Shown: positions 33,385-43,052, numbered from the stretch's first letter. The stretch is 64,000 nucleotides of DNA from Kribbella catacumbae DSM 19601 (GCF_000372465.1 NZ_AQUZ01000007.1:157128-221127), one strand, 5' to 3'. The notes: generated by a model from the sequence alone, not told the origin. Made by a program: numbers and translations.

Positions 33385-34146
33385 TCAGCGGCTACGCAAG
33401 GTCACCGAAGTCTCGTAGAAAGGCGCGGCAGCGCCACCCGCGCTGCTACATCCGGTCACTACGGTGATCAGGATGTCGCGCTGCGAGCCGCCTTGCAGTC
33501 CGATCACAGTCGCCCGCTTGCCGTCGACCTTGGCCTGCTGGATCAGCCGGACATCCGGGTTCGACCGGCCGTCCGCGAAGCTGCGGGCGCACGCCAGCTC
33601 GGCCGGACCCGCGTGCAGAACTGGGCCGTTGGCGTTCTCCAGCCACCGCTGCACGTTCGGGCCGACCTGGTCGCTGGTCAGCGTCGGCACCGTGCCGATC
33701 GGCACGGTCGGGATGATCCCCGCGCCACCTTCCTTGCTCTGGTCCGCCGTACTGATCACGACACCGACCCCGATCCCGGCGACCACGATCACGCCTGCCG
33801 CGGCCAGGACGAGCTTCGGCAGGTGCCGCCGGGGCTCCTCACGGAGCTGGACCAGCGAGTGCACGCCGACGGTCGACGCCCGGAGTACGGACTCGGAGAC
33901 GATCACGGCGTCGAGATGCTCGGCGACGTCGGTCGGCATCGGGATGTCGGCGCGGCCTTCGTCGGCCAGATCCTCGGTCAGCTGGCGCAGCGCGTCGAAC
34001 GTCTGCTGGCAGTCCGGGCAGGCCTTCACATGCTCACGAGCGCGATGCGCCTCGGGCGCGGGTAGCAGGTTCTCGATCAGGTCGGCGATGGTGTCCGTGT
34101 CCAGGTGCTCGAGGTGCTCACTGGTCGGCAGACCTGATTCGGTCAT
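33385..34146 (-). CDS. rsmA: Zinc-finger anti-sigma factor of SigM
   Basis: A 253-residue membrane protein. The N-terminal cytoplasmic domain carries the zinc-associated motif H-V-K-A-C-P-D-C (HxxxCxxC, about residues 39-46). One transmembrane helix follows (about 112-130), then an extracytoplasmic domain with two Cys. This is the layout of anti-sigma factors that hold an ECF sigma factor at the membrane. It is directly downstream of sigM, corresponding to Rv3912. The symbol is the mycobacterial one and must not be confused with rRNA methylase RsmA. Confidence 0.88.
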   Translation of the reverse strand: MTESGLPTSEHLEHLDTDTIADLIENLLPAPEAHRAREHVKACPDCQQTFDALRQLTEDLADEGRADIPMPTDVAEHLDAVIVSESVLRASTVGVHSLVQLREEPRRHLPKLVLAAAGVIVVAGIGVGVVISTADQSKEGGAGIIPTVPIGTVPTLTSDQVGPNVQRWLENANGPVLHAGPAELACARSFADGRSNPDVRLIQQAKVDGKRATVIGLQGGSQRDILITVVTGCSSAGGAAAPFYETSVTLRSR

Positions 34147-34255
34147 CGGGAACTCGCCTCCTCACGGGAGGTGCGCAGAGTGGTCATCGGTGAAAAGCTC
34201 CGGTCGGCGATCACGGGGTCGCAGGGTGGCGACCCCGCTTCGACGGGCAGCAGGC

Positions 34256-34936
34256 TCATTCGGTTCCCACCGTCTCCGCCGCGGTCTTCTCCGGTACGTC
34301 GGAACCGCCGCGCGTGGTCTGCCAATGCCGGAGCAACGGCAGCAACCGGGCCCGACCGCGGGCGCAGCGGCTCTTCACCGTGCCCGGAGCGCAACCGAGG
34401 ATCGCCGCCGCCTCCTCGATCGAGTAGCCCTCCATGTCGACCAGGACGAGCGCGCTGCGCTGGTCGACGTTGATCTGCTTGAGCGCCTTCAGAACGTCGA
34501 GCCGGCGCTCGCGGACCTCGGCCGCGTCCTCCTCGACCGGCCCGGCCAGCTCGGCCGCGCGGTCTTCGTCCTCCGGCAGCGGATCGGTCTGACGAACCTG
34601 ACGGCGGCGGATCCGGTCCAGACAGGCGTTCACCACGATCCGGTGCAGCCAGGTGGTCACCTTGGCGTCGCCACGGAACGAGTCAGCCCGGCGGAACGCC
34701 GAGATGAACGCCTCTTGCAGCGCGTCGGCCGCCTCCTCGGGCTCGCCGAGGGTGCGGATCGCCACCGCCCACATCCGGTCGCGGTGCCGCTTGACCAGGA
34801 GGCCGAACGTGTCCGGGTTGCCGGCCACGTGCAGCCGGAGCAGCTCGTGGTCGTCCATGGAGTCGTACCCGGCCGGCGGGGCAGCCGGTCCATCAGCCGT
34901 TCCCGGCGGACCGATCCGGGTGATATCTGAGGTCAT
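34256..34936 (-). CDS. sigM: ECF RNA polymerase sigma factor SigM
   Basis: A 226-residue extracytoplasmic-function sigma factor. Region 2 includes ADALQEAFISAFRRADSFRG and TWLHRIVVNACLDRIRRR (about residues 69-110). Region 4 includes YSIEEAAAILGCAPGTVKSRCARGRARL (about 170-197). The ATG at 34936 overlaps the pseudokinase stop by four bases, so its translation depends on that gene. The position between anti-sigma factor and the murJ locus is the mycobacterial sigM arrangement. Confidence 0.93.
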   Translation of the reverse strand: MTSDITRIGPPGTADGPAAPPAGYDSMDDHELLRLHVAGNPDTFGLLVKRHRDRMWAVAIRTLGEPEEAADALQEAFISAFRRADSFRGDAKVTTWLHRIVVNACLDRIRRRQVRQTDPLPEDEDRAAELAGPVEEDAAEVRERRLDVLKALKQINVDQRSALVLVDMEGYSIEEAAAILGCAPGTVKSRCARGRARLLPLLRHWQTTRGGSDVPEKTAAETVGTE

Positions 34937-36597
34937 TTCTGAACTGTGACCTCCGAGATCTCGCCGCGGTAGCCGCTGCCTTCCTTCGGCAGGCTGGTCA
35001 GCCAGACCAGAACATACCTGGTCTTGACCGGCGCGGCCGGCGTCAGTACCGCCTGGGGGCCCTGGTCCTCGAGCGCGGCGACCGACTTCCAGCCGTCGGC
35101 CGTCGGCGAGGAAACGCTGGGATCCGCCTTGGGGATCATCAGTTCGAGGTTGGTGCCCTGGCCGACCAGGTTGACCGTCACCTTGGAGACGTCGGTGACC
35201 GCGCCCAGGTCGTAGATGATGCCGACGCCGTCCTTGATCCCGCCGAGATCCGGCCGCCTCTTGTACGACATCGTCTGCCAGGTGGTACTGGCCTTGCCGT
35301 CGTAGGTGTTGGCGACGTCCTCAGGTCGTTCCTTCTTGTCGCCATCCGGGTCGAAGTCCTTGGCGGCGGAGATCTTGATCGGCCCGGCGGAGGCCGACGG
35401 CGGCGGGGCGCTGGAGGGCGGTGCGGTGGTCTTGCCGTCGCTGCCCTGGTCCTTGTTGATCGCGCCCTTGACCAGGAACTGCGCCATCGCGATCACCGAC
35501 AGCAACGCGAGTACGGCGAGCAGGATCAGGATCCGGCCACCCCAGCTACCGCGCTGCTTCGGCTCGTCGGCCGGGGGTTTGCGCCGGCCGTTGCCATTCT
35601 GCGGCGGAGCCGGCTGACGGCGTACGGGTCGGGTCTCGGCAGCGGTCGCGTACGCCGGCTGTGGCGGGGCGTGACCGTTGTTCTCGGCGTAGGCACTCTG
35701 CTGGTACTGCGGTACAGGCGGGTCGAGCGCAGGCGGAGCCTGGATAGCCGGCGCGACCTGGGTGGCGTCGTCCACGCTGCCGTTCTGACGGGCAACCGCG
35801 ACCGTCTCGTCCATCTGGCTCGGCGGCTCGTGGGAGCTGCCGATGACGCCGGAGAGCGCGGCGGACAGCCCTGCGGCGCTCGTGATCGGGACGGAGTGGT
35901 GCCGCGGCGGGTCGCCGAGCAGCCGGTCGGAGATGTCGTCCAGCGAACGCGGCACTCCGGCGCGCACCTGGCGCGGGCTCAAGAGCCGGCCGTGCTCGAA
36001 CGGAGCGGGCTGCAGGCCCCAGGCGGGTGCCGGTCCGGGCCAGCGGCCGGTCAAGGAGGCGTACAGCAACTCTCCGAGCGCGCGGACGTCCTCCTCCGGA
36101 GTACCGGCGCCGGTGGAGCGTAGGGCGGCTTCGGTGGCGAGGCCGACGACCTTGATGGCTCCAGCGTCCGTCACGACGACTGTGGACGGGCTGATCGAGC
36201 CGTGCGAGTGCCCAGTGCGGTGCAGGTTCTCCAGAGCCTCGGAGACCTCGCGGGCCAGCCAACCGGCCTGTTGGCCGGTCAGCGGTCCAGCAGAGAGCAT
36301 CCGCTCCAGGGGGCGTCCACCGGCCCACTCGCGGACGCAGTACGTGACGCCCTCGTGCATGTCGCAGTCGAGCACCCGCAGGAAGCGTGGGTCAGCAGCG
36401 GCAGCCGCGCGCCGGGCGGCGTCGAAGAGCAGGTTGGTTCGTGGGTCGCCGATCGGCAGGACGTCCACGACCACAGCTCGGCTGAGCACCTCGTCCACTG
36501 CTCGCCACACCCGGGCACCGTCGATCTCCGCGAGCAACTCGGCGATCCGGTACCGGCCGGCGAGCAGGGCACCAGGACTGACGGTCTGGTTCGACAC
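34933..36597 (-). CDS. Membrane pseudokinase with extracytoplasmic discoidin-like domain
   Basis: A 554-residue protein. About residues 1-270 have a Ser/Thr kinase fold but lack catalysis: the Gly-loop is gone, the VAIK Lys is replaced (VVVDVL), HRD is HGS and DFG is VGL. A Pro/Gln/Arg-rich linker leads to one transmembrane helix (about 353-372). A C-terminal domain like galactose-binding F5/8 domains follows, with A-K-D-F-D-P-D-G-D and Y-D-G-K-A-S-T-T-W. The same domain order ends mycobacterial MviN (MurJ), whose pseudokinase binds FhaA when phosphorylated. Here it is a free-standing gene, 171 bases after murJ and coupled to sigM. Confidence 0.85.
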   Translation of the reverse strand: MSNQTVSPGALLAGRYRIAELLAEIDGARVWRAVDEVLSRAVVVDVLPIGDPRTNLLFDAARRAAAAADPRFLRVLDCDMHEGVTYCVREWAGGRPLERMLSAGPLTGQQAGWLAREVSEALENLHRTGHSHGSISPSTVVVTDAGAIKVVGLATEAALRSTGAGTPEEDVRALGELLYASLTGRWPGPAPAWGLQPAPFEHGRLLSPRQVRAGVPRSLDDISDRLLGDPPRHHSVPITSAAGLSAALSGVIGSSHEPPSQMDETVAVARQNGSVDDATQVAPAIQAPPALDPPVPQYQQSAYAENNGHAPPQPAYATAAETRPVRRQPAPPQNGNGRRKPPADEPKQRGSWGGRILILLAVLALLSVIAMAQFLVKGAINKDQGSDGKTTAPPSSAPPPSASAGPIKISAAKDFDPDGDKKERPEDVANTYDGKASTTWQTMSYKRRPDLGGIKDGVGIIYDLGAVTDVSKVTVNLVGQGTNLELMIPKADPSVSSPTADGWKSVAALEDQGPQAVLTPAAPVKTRYVLVWLTSLPKEGSGYRGEISEVTVQK

Positions 36598-36768
36598 GGT
36601 GTCTCTCGCCCTCCTCGATGCACTGGTCGTCCTGCGTCTCCGCTCCCGATCGGTCGGCGGGCCGTACCGGCTGAACAGCGGTTGCGAGCGGTTGGCGGTC
36701 CGATCGCAGCCCCCATGCTAGTGCCCCGTTGACCGGACAAGTGGTGCACGAGTGCACAAGCGGTCCGA

Positions 36769-38415
36769 TCAGGACCGTCCCGGCAGCTTCGATGTGACCA
36801 TGGCCACCACATCGGTGACCTCATGGATACGGAGTACCCGCGCCACTCCGACGTACACCGGGAGCATGATGATGCCGCCGATCGCGATCTCCAGGGCGGC
36901 AGTGAGCGGCCCGTTCCAGTCCGTGGCCGAGTCGATCAGGGAGAGCACCACCCGCCCGGCGCCCGCGCCGAGGATGGCGGCGATCACCATGGCGACCAGC
37001 GGCAGCCCGATCCCCGCGCCGTGTACGCGGGGCACCTTGCGGGCAAGCACCCGGCGGGACATCAGGACGGCGACCAGGTACGCCAGCGAGTAGGCAGCAC
37101 CCAGGGCCACACCGCTGTACCGCAGGTGCTCCTCGCCGAGGACCACCCGCACCCCGATCACGGCGGCCGCGATGTTCGTCGCGGCGATCACGCACTGCAG
37201 GAAGAACGGCGTCCTGGTGTCCTCGAACGCGTAGAAGGTGCGCAACTGGAAGTACTGCACGGTGAACGGCACCAGCCCGAGCGCCAGCGCCATCAGGGTG
37301 TAGGCCATCAGTTGCAGGTTGTTCTTGCCGGAGCCGTAGCCGGCGATCAGCGTCACGATCGGGTAGGCGAAGGCGATCATCGCGGCGGCTGCCGGTACGA
37401 CGATGGCCAGCGTCTGCCGGATCGACCGGGCCGAGAGACGGGCCACCTCGGTCACGTCGCCGTCGGCCGCCAGGCTCGACATCTGCGGCAGCGCTGCCGT
37501 CGCCAGTGAGACCGTCACGATGCCGTGCGGCACCAGGATGATCAGCATCGCGGTGCTGTAGGCGAACAGGCCGGCCTTCGCGCCGGGGCTGTCCGACGCG
37601 CTACCGGCGATGGCCAGGTTGGTGACCACGACCAGGGTCACCTGGTTGACCGCGACGAACAGCACGGTCCAGATCCCGAGCTTGGCGGTCTGTCCGAGGC
37701 CGGTGCCGCGCAGCCCGAACTTCGGCACGTAGGTGTGACCGCTGGCCTTCAGGTACGGCAGCAGCACCAGCAACTGGACCGCGATGCCAACGGTGTGGCC
37801 GAGCCCGAGCAGCAGCGTCTCGTTGGTGGTGTACGTCGGCGGGGTGTCGCCGGCCCGGTAGATCAGCAGGAAGACCACGATCGACGCGCAGGCGACGATG
37901 TTGTTCGCGATCGGTGCCCACATCATCGGGCCGAACCGGCGCCGCGCGTTCAGCACCTGGCCGACCAGCACGAACGCCCCGTAGAAGAAGATCTGCGGCA
38001 GGCACAGCTGGACGAACAGGATCATCGACGCCCGCTCGGAGGCGCGCGCCGGGTCATGCAGTTCGTCGGGCAGATAGAGCCCGGCGATCTGCGGCGCCAG
38101 CAACACGCAACCGACGGTGACGACGGCCAGTACGACGAAGCCGAAGGTCAGCAGCCGGTTGGTGAAGTCCCGGCCGCCGTCCTCGTGGTTCTTGATCGCG
38201 CGAACCAGTTGCGGGACGAGCACGGTGTTGAAGATGCCGCCGGCCAGCAGGATGTAGAGACTGTTCGGGATCGTGTTCGCGGCGGTGAAGATGTCGCCGC
38301 GCAGGGCGGTGCCAATGGCGGCGGCGAGCAGGGCGATCCGGACGAATCCGAGCAGGCGGGACAGCACAGTTCCGGCTGCCATCACCGCCGCGGAGCGCAG
38401 GGTGCGGTCAGCCAT
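36769..38415 (-). CDS. murJ: Lipid II flippase MurJ
   Basis: Flips the peptidoglycan precursor lipid II across the membrane. The 548-residue MOP-superfamily protein has about fourteen transmembrane helices. The N-terminus carries SRLLGFVRIALLAAAIG and the family motif FNTVLVPQL. Length equals the flippase core alone, without the C-terminal kinase-like and sugar-binding-like parts found in mycobacteria. The ATG at 38415 overlaps the DUF6049 gene by eight bases. Confidence 0.93.
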   Translation of the reverse strand: MADRTLRSAAVMAAGTVLSRLLGFVRIALLAAAIGTALRGDIFTAANTIPNSLYILLAGGIFNTVLVPQLVRAIKNHEDGGRDFTNRLLTFGFVVLAVVTVGCVLLAPQIAGLYLPDELHDPARASERASMILFVQLCLPQIFFYGAFVLVGQVLNARRRFGPMMWAPIANNIVACASIVVFLLIYRAGDTPPTYTTNETLLLGLGHTVGIAVQLLVLLPYLKASGHTYVPKFGLRGTGLGQTAKLGIWTVLFVAVNQVTLVVVTNLAIAGSASDSPGAKAGLFAYSTAMLIILVPHGIVTVSLATAALPQMSSLAADGDVTEVARLSARSIRQTLAIVVPAAAAMIAFAYPIVTLIAGYGSGKNNLQLMAYTLMALALGLVPFTVQYFQLRTFYAFEDTRTPFFLQCVIAATNIAAAVIGVRVVLGEEHLRYSGVALGAAYSLAYLVAVLMSRRVLARKVPRVHGAGIGLPLVAMVIAAILGAGAGRVVLSLIDSATDWNGPLTAALEIAIGGIIMLPVYVGVARVLRIHEVTDVVAMVTSKLPGRS

Positions 38416-40723
38416 CCTTCGTTCCGACTCCCTCTTTCAGGCTCTCGAGACCGCCCAGCTCAGGCTTGGGCTCCGGCGACGCCGGTGGCTCAGCGGTGGT
38501 CGCCAAGTCGTCCGGCTCCGGCACCAGGTTCTCCGTCGGCAGCGGCGCCGGGTGCAACGCGTCAGCCTCCGGCTTGGGGCCTGACGGGTTGCGCCGCTCC
38601 GACCGGACCCGGCGGTAGATCCGGACGATCGACGTACCGAACAGCAGTGCGACGGCGGCACCGACCAGGATCCAGCCGACGCTGCCGTACTGCGCTGCCT
38701 GGATCACCAACGGCTTCGAGTCGCCGACCGGCTCTCCGCCGGCCGTGACGAGCTGGGCCTTGGCGTTGATCACACCGTTCTGCTCGGCACTCGCCCTGAC
38801 CTGGAACGTGCCCTTCTGGCCGGCCGGCAGTTCCAGCACGCGCATCTGGCCGATCTTGAGGTCGTCCCGGTTGCCGGTGGCCTTGACCTCGAGCTTGATC
38901 CGGATCGTCACGTCGAGCCCGTTCTCGACCGTCAGCGGGAAGGTCCCCTTGCTGCCGGACAGGTTGACCTTGATCGCCTGGTTCTGCCCTTTGAGGTTGT
39001 TGCTGACCAGGTGGACCTTGTTCAGCTCGGTAGCAGCGGCGGTCTGCTGATAGGCGAGGAAGCGCTGCGCCTGGTCCGGAAACGCCTTCCATTCGCTGGA
39101 CGCGGACCGGAGCAGTCCTAGCTTCAGACCCACGGGCGTGTCATCGGACGGCTCGGCCAGCAGGGCCTTGTAGGTCGTGAGGGCGCCGCTCAGCGCCTTG
39201 ATCCGGTCCAGTTGCCCCTCGGGCAGGCCGGTGTTCTCGGCCGGCGCCGCAGGGGTTTTGGTCACGGGCGGCTTGGGGTTGACCACCTGATTGATGCCGA
39301 CCGGTGTGATCCACGGCGCGGACATCGCCTGTGCTACGGCGGAGGTGGCCAGGACCTCGTTGTCCCAGCCCCGCGGAGGCGCGACGACGACGGTCGCCGG
39401 GCCGGTGCCTGAGCCGGCGATCAGTGAGGTCTCGGCGGCGAACCGCTGCCGGACCTGGAGCGGGTTACCTGCCGTGGCCGGATCCGGGCCGCCGTCGAGC
39501 AGCGCGGAGTTCGCGATCAGTACCCGGACCGACCTCGGTGGGCCCTCCGGGGTCAGCACGTCGTAGACCGGGGTGGGGAGCAGGCTGGGCCGCTCCCTGG
39601 CCGACCAGGACGAGCTGGTCACGATGTTCACGTCGTCCTTGCGGGCGCCGGCGAAGCCGCTGGAGCCGTTGATCAGGGTCTTGGTGGTGACCGCGCCGCC
39701 TTCGAGCCAGACCCCGGACGGGTCACCGATCGACGGCGGGCCCATCGGATACCCCTCGCTCTTCGAGCGCGAGGAGGTGACGATCGAGTCCAGCGAGCCG
39801 CCCGCGGCGACCAGGCTCGCGATGTCTGGATCGCCGTACGGGAGCAGGACCACGGGGTTGCGATGGCGGGACTCGTCGAAGGCGTCCAGCCAGTCCTTGA
39901 CGATCTTGCGGCCGGTACCGGGCTTGCTCTGGTTGCGACTGGCCACGACCCGGTAGTCGGCCTTGGCGATCGTGCGCGCCTCGTCGATCATCGCCGGGTC
40001 GACCAGCCAGCTGACGGTCCGCTTCTTGCCGAGTTCGAGCAGCCGGCCGAGCCGGCCGGTCGGGGCCATCGACTGGGCCAGCGAGTCGTTCGCGAAGAGG
40101 TGGTCGGCCAGCAACGTGGGCCGGTGCGCCAGCGGCAGGACCAGCGAGGTGTTCACTTTGCGCGGCGGCGTCTTGCTGACCACCGGCATCAGGATTCGGC
40201 TCAGGCCCGCGGTGGTGCGGGGCTTCTTGGTGACGTTGCCGCGGAACCGCACACCGACCGAGTAGACGCCGGGCTGGCTCGAGATCTTCCACTCGTTCCA
40301 GGGCACCACCAGCTTGAACGCGACCGACGACTTGGGGGCCAGCGGGTCGTGGAACTCCTGGAAGGTGGTCGCCTCGGAATTGGTCAGGCCGGAGCAGCCG
40401 AGGCGGTCCTTGACCAGGGTGTCGGTCTCGGTCGGGATGGCTGCGATCGCCACCGCCGTCGAGAGCCGCTCGCGCGCGATACAAGCAGTCGCCTGCGCCT
40501 CCTCGAAGGTGGTCTGGCTGGTGTTGGTGATCCGGCCGGTGATGGTGACCGCTTGGCCGGGGACCGGGGCGGACGGACTGAAGGAGTCGATGGCGACGTC
40601 CACCACCGGGTTGTCCTCCGCCGGGGAGGCAACCGCCTGCGTCGAGGCCAGCACAGTGGACGACGCAGCGATCAGCAGGCTCGCGCCCGCCACCACGGGG
40701 AGCCTCAGTCGCCGTCTCAACAC
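38408..40723 (-). CDS. DUF6049 family secreted, membrane-anchored protein
   Basis: A 771-residue envelope protein with an N-terminal signal peptide (basic start, hydrophobic core to about residue 32). A long extracytoplasmic part holds beta-sandwich-like domains; a C-terminal transmembrane helix (about 692-710) ends in a charged tail. It occupies the place of mycobacterial Rv3909, next to murJ. It overlaps murJ by eight bases, so the two are co-translated. A role in cell-wall synthesis is inferred from context. The GTG at 40723 is 24 bases from the divergent pcnA start. Confidence 0.82.
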   Translation of the reverse strand: MLRRRLRLPVVAGASLLIAASSTVLASTQAVASPAEDNPVVDVAIDSFSPSAPVPGQAVTITGRITNTSQTTFEEAQATACIARERLSTAVAIAAIPTETDTLVKDRLGCSGLTNSEATTFQEFHDPLAPKSSVAFKLVVPWNEWKISSQPGVYSVGVRFRGNVTKKPRTTAGLSRILMPVVSKTPPRKVNTSLVLPLAHRPTLLADHLFANDSLAQSMAPTGRLGRLLELGKKRTVSWLVDPAMIDEARTIAKADYRVVASRNQSKPGTGRKIVKDWLDAFDESRHRNPVVLLPYGDPDIASLVAAGGSLDSIVTSSRSKSEGYPMGPPSIGDPSGVWLEGGAVTTKTLINGSSGFAGARKDDVNIVTSSSWSARERPSLLPTPVYDVLTPEGPPRSVRVLIANSALLDGGPDPATAGNPLQVRQRFAAETSLIAGSGTGPATVVVAPPRGWDNEVLATSAVAQAMSAPWITPVGINQVVNPKPPVTKTPAAPAENTGLPEGQLDRIKALSGALTTYKALLAEPSDDTPVGLKLGLLRSASSEWKAFPDQAQRFLAYQQTAAATELNKVHLVSNNLKGQNQAIKVNLSGSKGTFPLTVENGLDVTIRIKLEVKATGNRDDLKIGQMRVLELPAGQKGTFQVRASAEQNGVINAKAQLVTAGGEPVGDSKPLVIQAAQYGSVGWILVGAAVALLFGTSIVRIYRRVRSERRNPSGPKPEADALHPAPLPTENLVPEPDDLATTAEPPASPEPKPELGGLESLKEGVGTKDG

Positions 40724-40747
40724 GCCGTCACCGTAACCTAGTTCCCC

Positions 40748-42208
40748 GTGTCCCTTACTCCCGACCGCTCAGCCTCCGCCGGATCGTTGTCTGCGGTCCA
40801 GCGGCAAGGTGTCCAGTCGCTGCTGCAGATCGCGCCGGTGGTCGACGAGCTCGGCGCGCGGTTCGCCGCCGCCGGCCACGAGATCGCCCTGGTCGGGGGT
40901 CCCGTCCGGGACATTCTGCTCGGCCGGGGGAGCAAGGATCTCGACTTCGCCACCTCGGCCCGGCCGGACGCGGTGGAGCGGTTGCTGGCCGGCTGGGCGG
41001 ACCACGTCTGGGACATCGGCAAGGCTTTCGGCACCATCGGTTGTCGCAAGGATGACTGGGTTCTCGAGATCACGACATACAGGTCGGAGTCCTACGATCC
41101 CACCTCGCGCAAACCGGAGGTCGCCTATGGCGACAACCTGCAGGGCGATCTGGCCCGGCGCGACTTCGCGATGAACGCGATGGCGGTGCTGCTGCCGTCG
41201 CACCAGTTCGTCGACCCGTTCGGCGGGATCGAGGACGTCGCAGGCAAGGTGATCCGGACCCCGGGGTCGCCCGAGGACTCGTTCTCCGACGACCCGCTGC
41301 GGATGATGCGGGCGGCCCGGTTCGCCGCTCAGCTCGGCTTCACCCCGGACCCGGCCGTGGTGGCCGCGATGACGGCGATGTCCGAGCGGATCACCATCGT
41401 GTCGGCCGAGCGCGTCCGGGACGAGCTGATCAAGCTGGTCTGTGCGCCGTACCCCCGGATCGGGCTCGACCTGCTGGTCGCCACCGGGCTGGCCGACCAC
41501 GTGCTGCCCGAACTGCCCGCGCTGCGGCTGGAGCTGGACGAGCACCACCGGCACAAGGACGTGTACGAGCACTCACTGATCGTGCTCGAGCAGGCGATCG
41601 ACCTGGAGCCGCGGCTCGGCGTCGAGCTGCCCGACTTCGTGGTCCGCTTCGCCGCGCTGATCCACGACATCGGCAAGCCGAAGACCCGGCGCTTCGAGGG
41701 CGCGGGCAAGGTGACGTTCCACCACCACGACGTGGTCGGGGCCAAGCTGGCGAAGAAGCGGATGAAGGCGCTGCGGTTCAGCAACGAGCAGATCGACCAG
41801 GTCGGCAAGCTGGTCGAGTTGCACCTGCGCTTCCACGGCTACGGCACCGGCGAGTGGACCGACTCCGCCGTACGCCGGTACGTCCGCGACGCCGGCGACC
41901 TGCTCAGCCGCCTGCACGTGTTGACCCGGGCCGACTGCACCACCCGCAACAAGCGCAAGGCGGACGCGCTGCGATCGGCGTACGACGATCTGGAAAAGCG
42001 CATCGAGCGCCTGCAGGAGCAAGAGGAACTGGACTCCATCCGCCCGGACCTCGACGGCAACCAGATCATGGAAACCCTCGGCATCGGCCCCGGCCGCGAG
42101 GTCGGCGAGGCGTACAAGTACCTGATGGAACTCCGGATGGACGAAGGCCCGCTCGGCGACGATGTGGCCAGGGAAAAACTCCTCAGCTGGTGGAACTCCC
42201 GCACCTGA
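40748..42208 (+). CDS. pcnA: CCA tRNA nucleotidyltransferase with HD domain
   Basis: Adds or repairs the 3' CCA end of tRNAs. The 486-residue protein has the class II nucleotidyltransferase motif LVGGPVRDILLGRGSKDLDFA with catalytic Asp residues (about 44-64) and the ARRDFAMNAMA motif. A DDPLRMMRAARFAAQLGF segment follows, and an HD domain with the H...HD pattern (EHSLIV... ALIHDIGKPK). It begins with GTG at 40748. Both ends match the Rv3907c ortholog in location. The NUDIX gene that lies between in mycobacteria (Rv3908) is absent. Confidence 0.94.
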   Translation: MSLTPDRSASAGSLSAVQRQGVQSLLQIAPVVDELGARFAAAGHEIALVGGPVRDILLGRGSKDLDFATSARPDAVERLLAGWADHVWDIGKAFGTIGCRKDDWVLEITTYRSESYDPTSRKPEVAYGDNLQGDLARRDFAMNAMAVLLPSHQFVDPFGGIEDVAGKVIRTPGSPEDSFSDDPLRMMRAARFAAQLGFTPDPAVVAAMTAMSERITIVSAERVRDELIKLVCAPYPRIGLDLLVATGLADHVLPELPALRLELDEHHRHKDVYEHSLIVLEQAIDLEPRLGVELPDFVVRFAALIHDIGKPKTRRFEGAGKVTFHHHDVVGAKLAKKRMKALRFSNEQIDQVGKLVELHLRFHGYGTGEWTDSAVRRYVRDAGDLLSRLHVLTRADCTTRNKRKADALRSAYDDLEKRIERLQEQEELDSIRPDLDGNQIMETLGIGPGREVGEAYKYLMELRMDEGPLGDDVAREKLLSWWNSRT

Positions 42209-42231
42209 GCGGACGGCGGTACCGTCGACAG

Positions 42232-43002
42232 ATGTGGTGGCTGATGGCTGTCCTGGGGGGCGGCGGACTCGCGCTGGCGGGCCGGTACCTGTGGGATCGA
42301 CGAGCTTCCGGACGGCTTGATGCCGAGGAGCTCGAGCAGATCCGCGTGCTCGCGGACGAGGACGTGACACTGCTTGGCGAAGAACTCAGCCGCCTGGGCG
42401 ATCGAGTCGCCATCCAGGAGTTGGACGCCGACACCCGGCTGGACTATCAGCGGGCACTGGACGCCTATGAGTCCGCTCAGCGCACAGTGAAGAACATCAG
42501 GTCCGCCGAGGAGATCAGCACGATCACCGACACCCTCGCCGCCGGCCGCTACGCGATCATCTGCGTCGTGGCGCGCAGATCAGGCGAGCCGGTCCCGGAA
42601 CGCCGCGTCCCGTGCTTCTTCAATCCCCAGCACGGCCCGTCGGTCACTGACGTGGTCTGGACGTGGCCCGGTCGTGGCACCCGCACGGTGCCGGCCTGTG
42701 CGCAGGACGCCGCCCGCGTGAAGGCCAACGACGATCCAGAGATCCGATACGTCCGCTACGGCAGTCGCCGGGTGCCGTACTGGGAGGCCGGCGCGGCAGT
42801 CGCGCCCTACGGCCAGGGCTACTTCACGGAAGGCGTAGGGGCGACCTTCATCGCAATGGCTGCCTTCGAAGCCCAGACCGGTGTCTCCGGTTCCTGGGGA
42901 GGCTCGGAAGCCGGCTTCACCCCCGGCGGCCATGAAGGAGGCTTCGAAGGCGGAGGTGGTGACGGCGGCGGCGGTGGCGGCGGTGGCGGTGGCGACGGCT
43001 GA
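42232..43002 (+). CDS. Hypothetical membrane-associated protein with Gly-rich tail
   Basis: A 256-residue protein starting MWWLMAVLGGGGLALAGRYLW. One N-terminal helix is followed by an acidic helical region (about 25-95). A domain with three cysteines follows, containing R-V-P-C-F-F-N-P-Q-H-G-P-S-V and V-P-A-C-A-Q-D-A-A-R-V. The last 40 residues are almost all Gly with some Asp and Glu. Similar Cys-domain/Gly-tail proteins are common in actinobacteria, with no assigned role. The start lies 23 bases after the pcnA stop and lacks a good ribosome binding site. Confidence 0.75.
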   Translation: MWWLMAVLGGGGLALAGRYLWDRRASGRLDAEELEQIRVLADEDVTLLGEELSRLGDRVAIQELDADTRLDYQRALDAYESAQRTVKNIRSAEEISTITDTLAAGRYAIICVVARRSGEPVPERRVPCFFNPQHGPSVTDVVWTWPGRGTRTVPACAQDAARVKANDDPEIRYVRYGSRRVPYWEAGAAVAPYGQGYFTEGVGATFIAMAAFEAQTGVSGSWGGSEAGFTPGGHEGGFEGGGGDGGGGGGGGGGDG

Positions 43003-43038
43003 CTCGGATCGCCTGGGGTGGAAAGCGAAATGTCGACT

Positions 43039-43052
43039 GTTTCACGTGCAAC
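43039..43052. promoter_or_regulatory. Outlying parS-like site
   Basis: GTTTCACGTGCAAC differs from parS by one base and lies alone in a 96-base intergenic gap, about 26 kb from the main cluster. It could be a weak ParB site; the E-box core CACGTG is intact. Confidence 0.55.
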
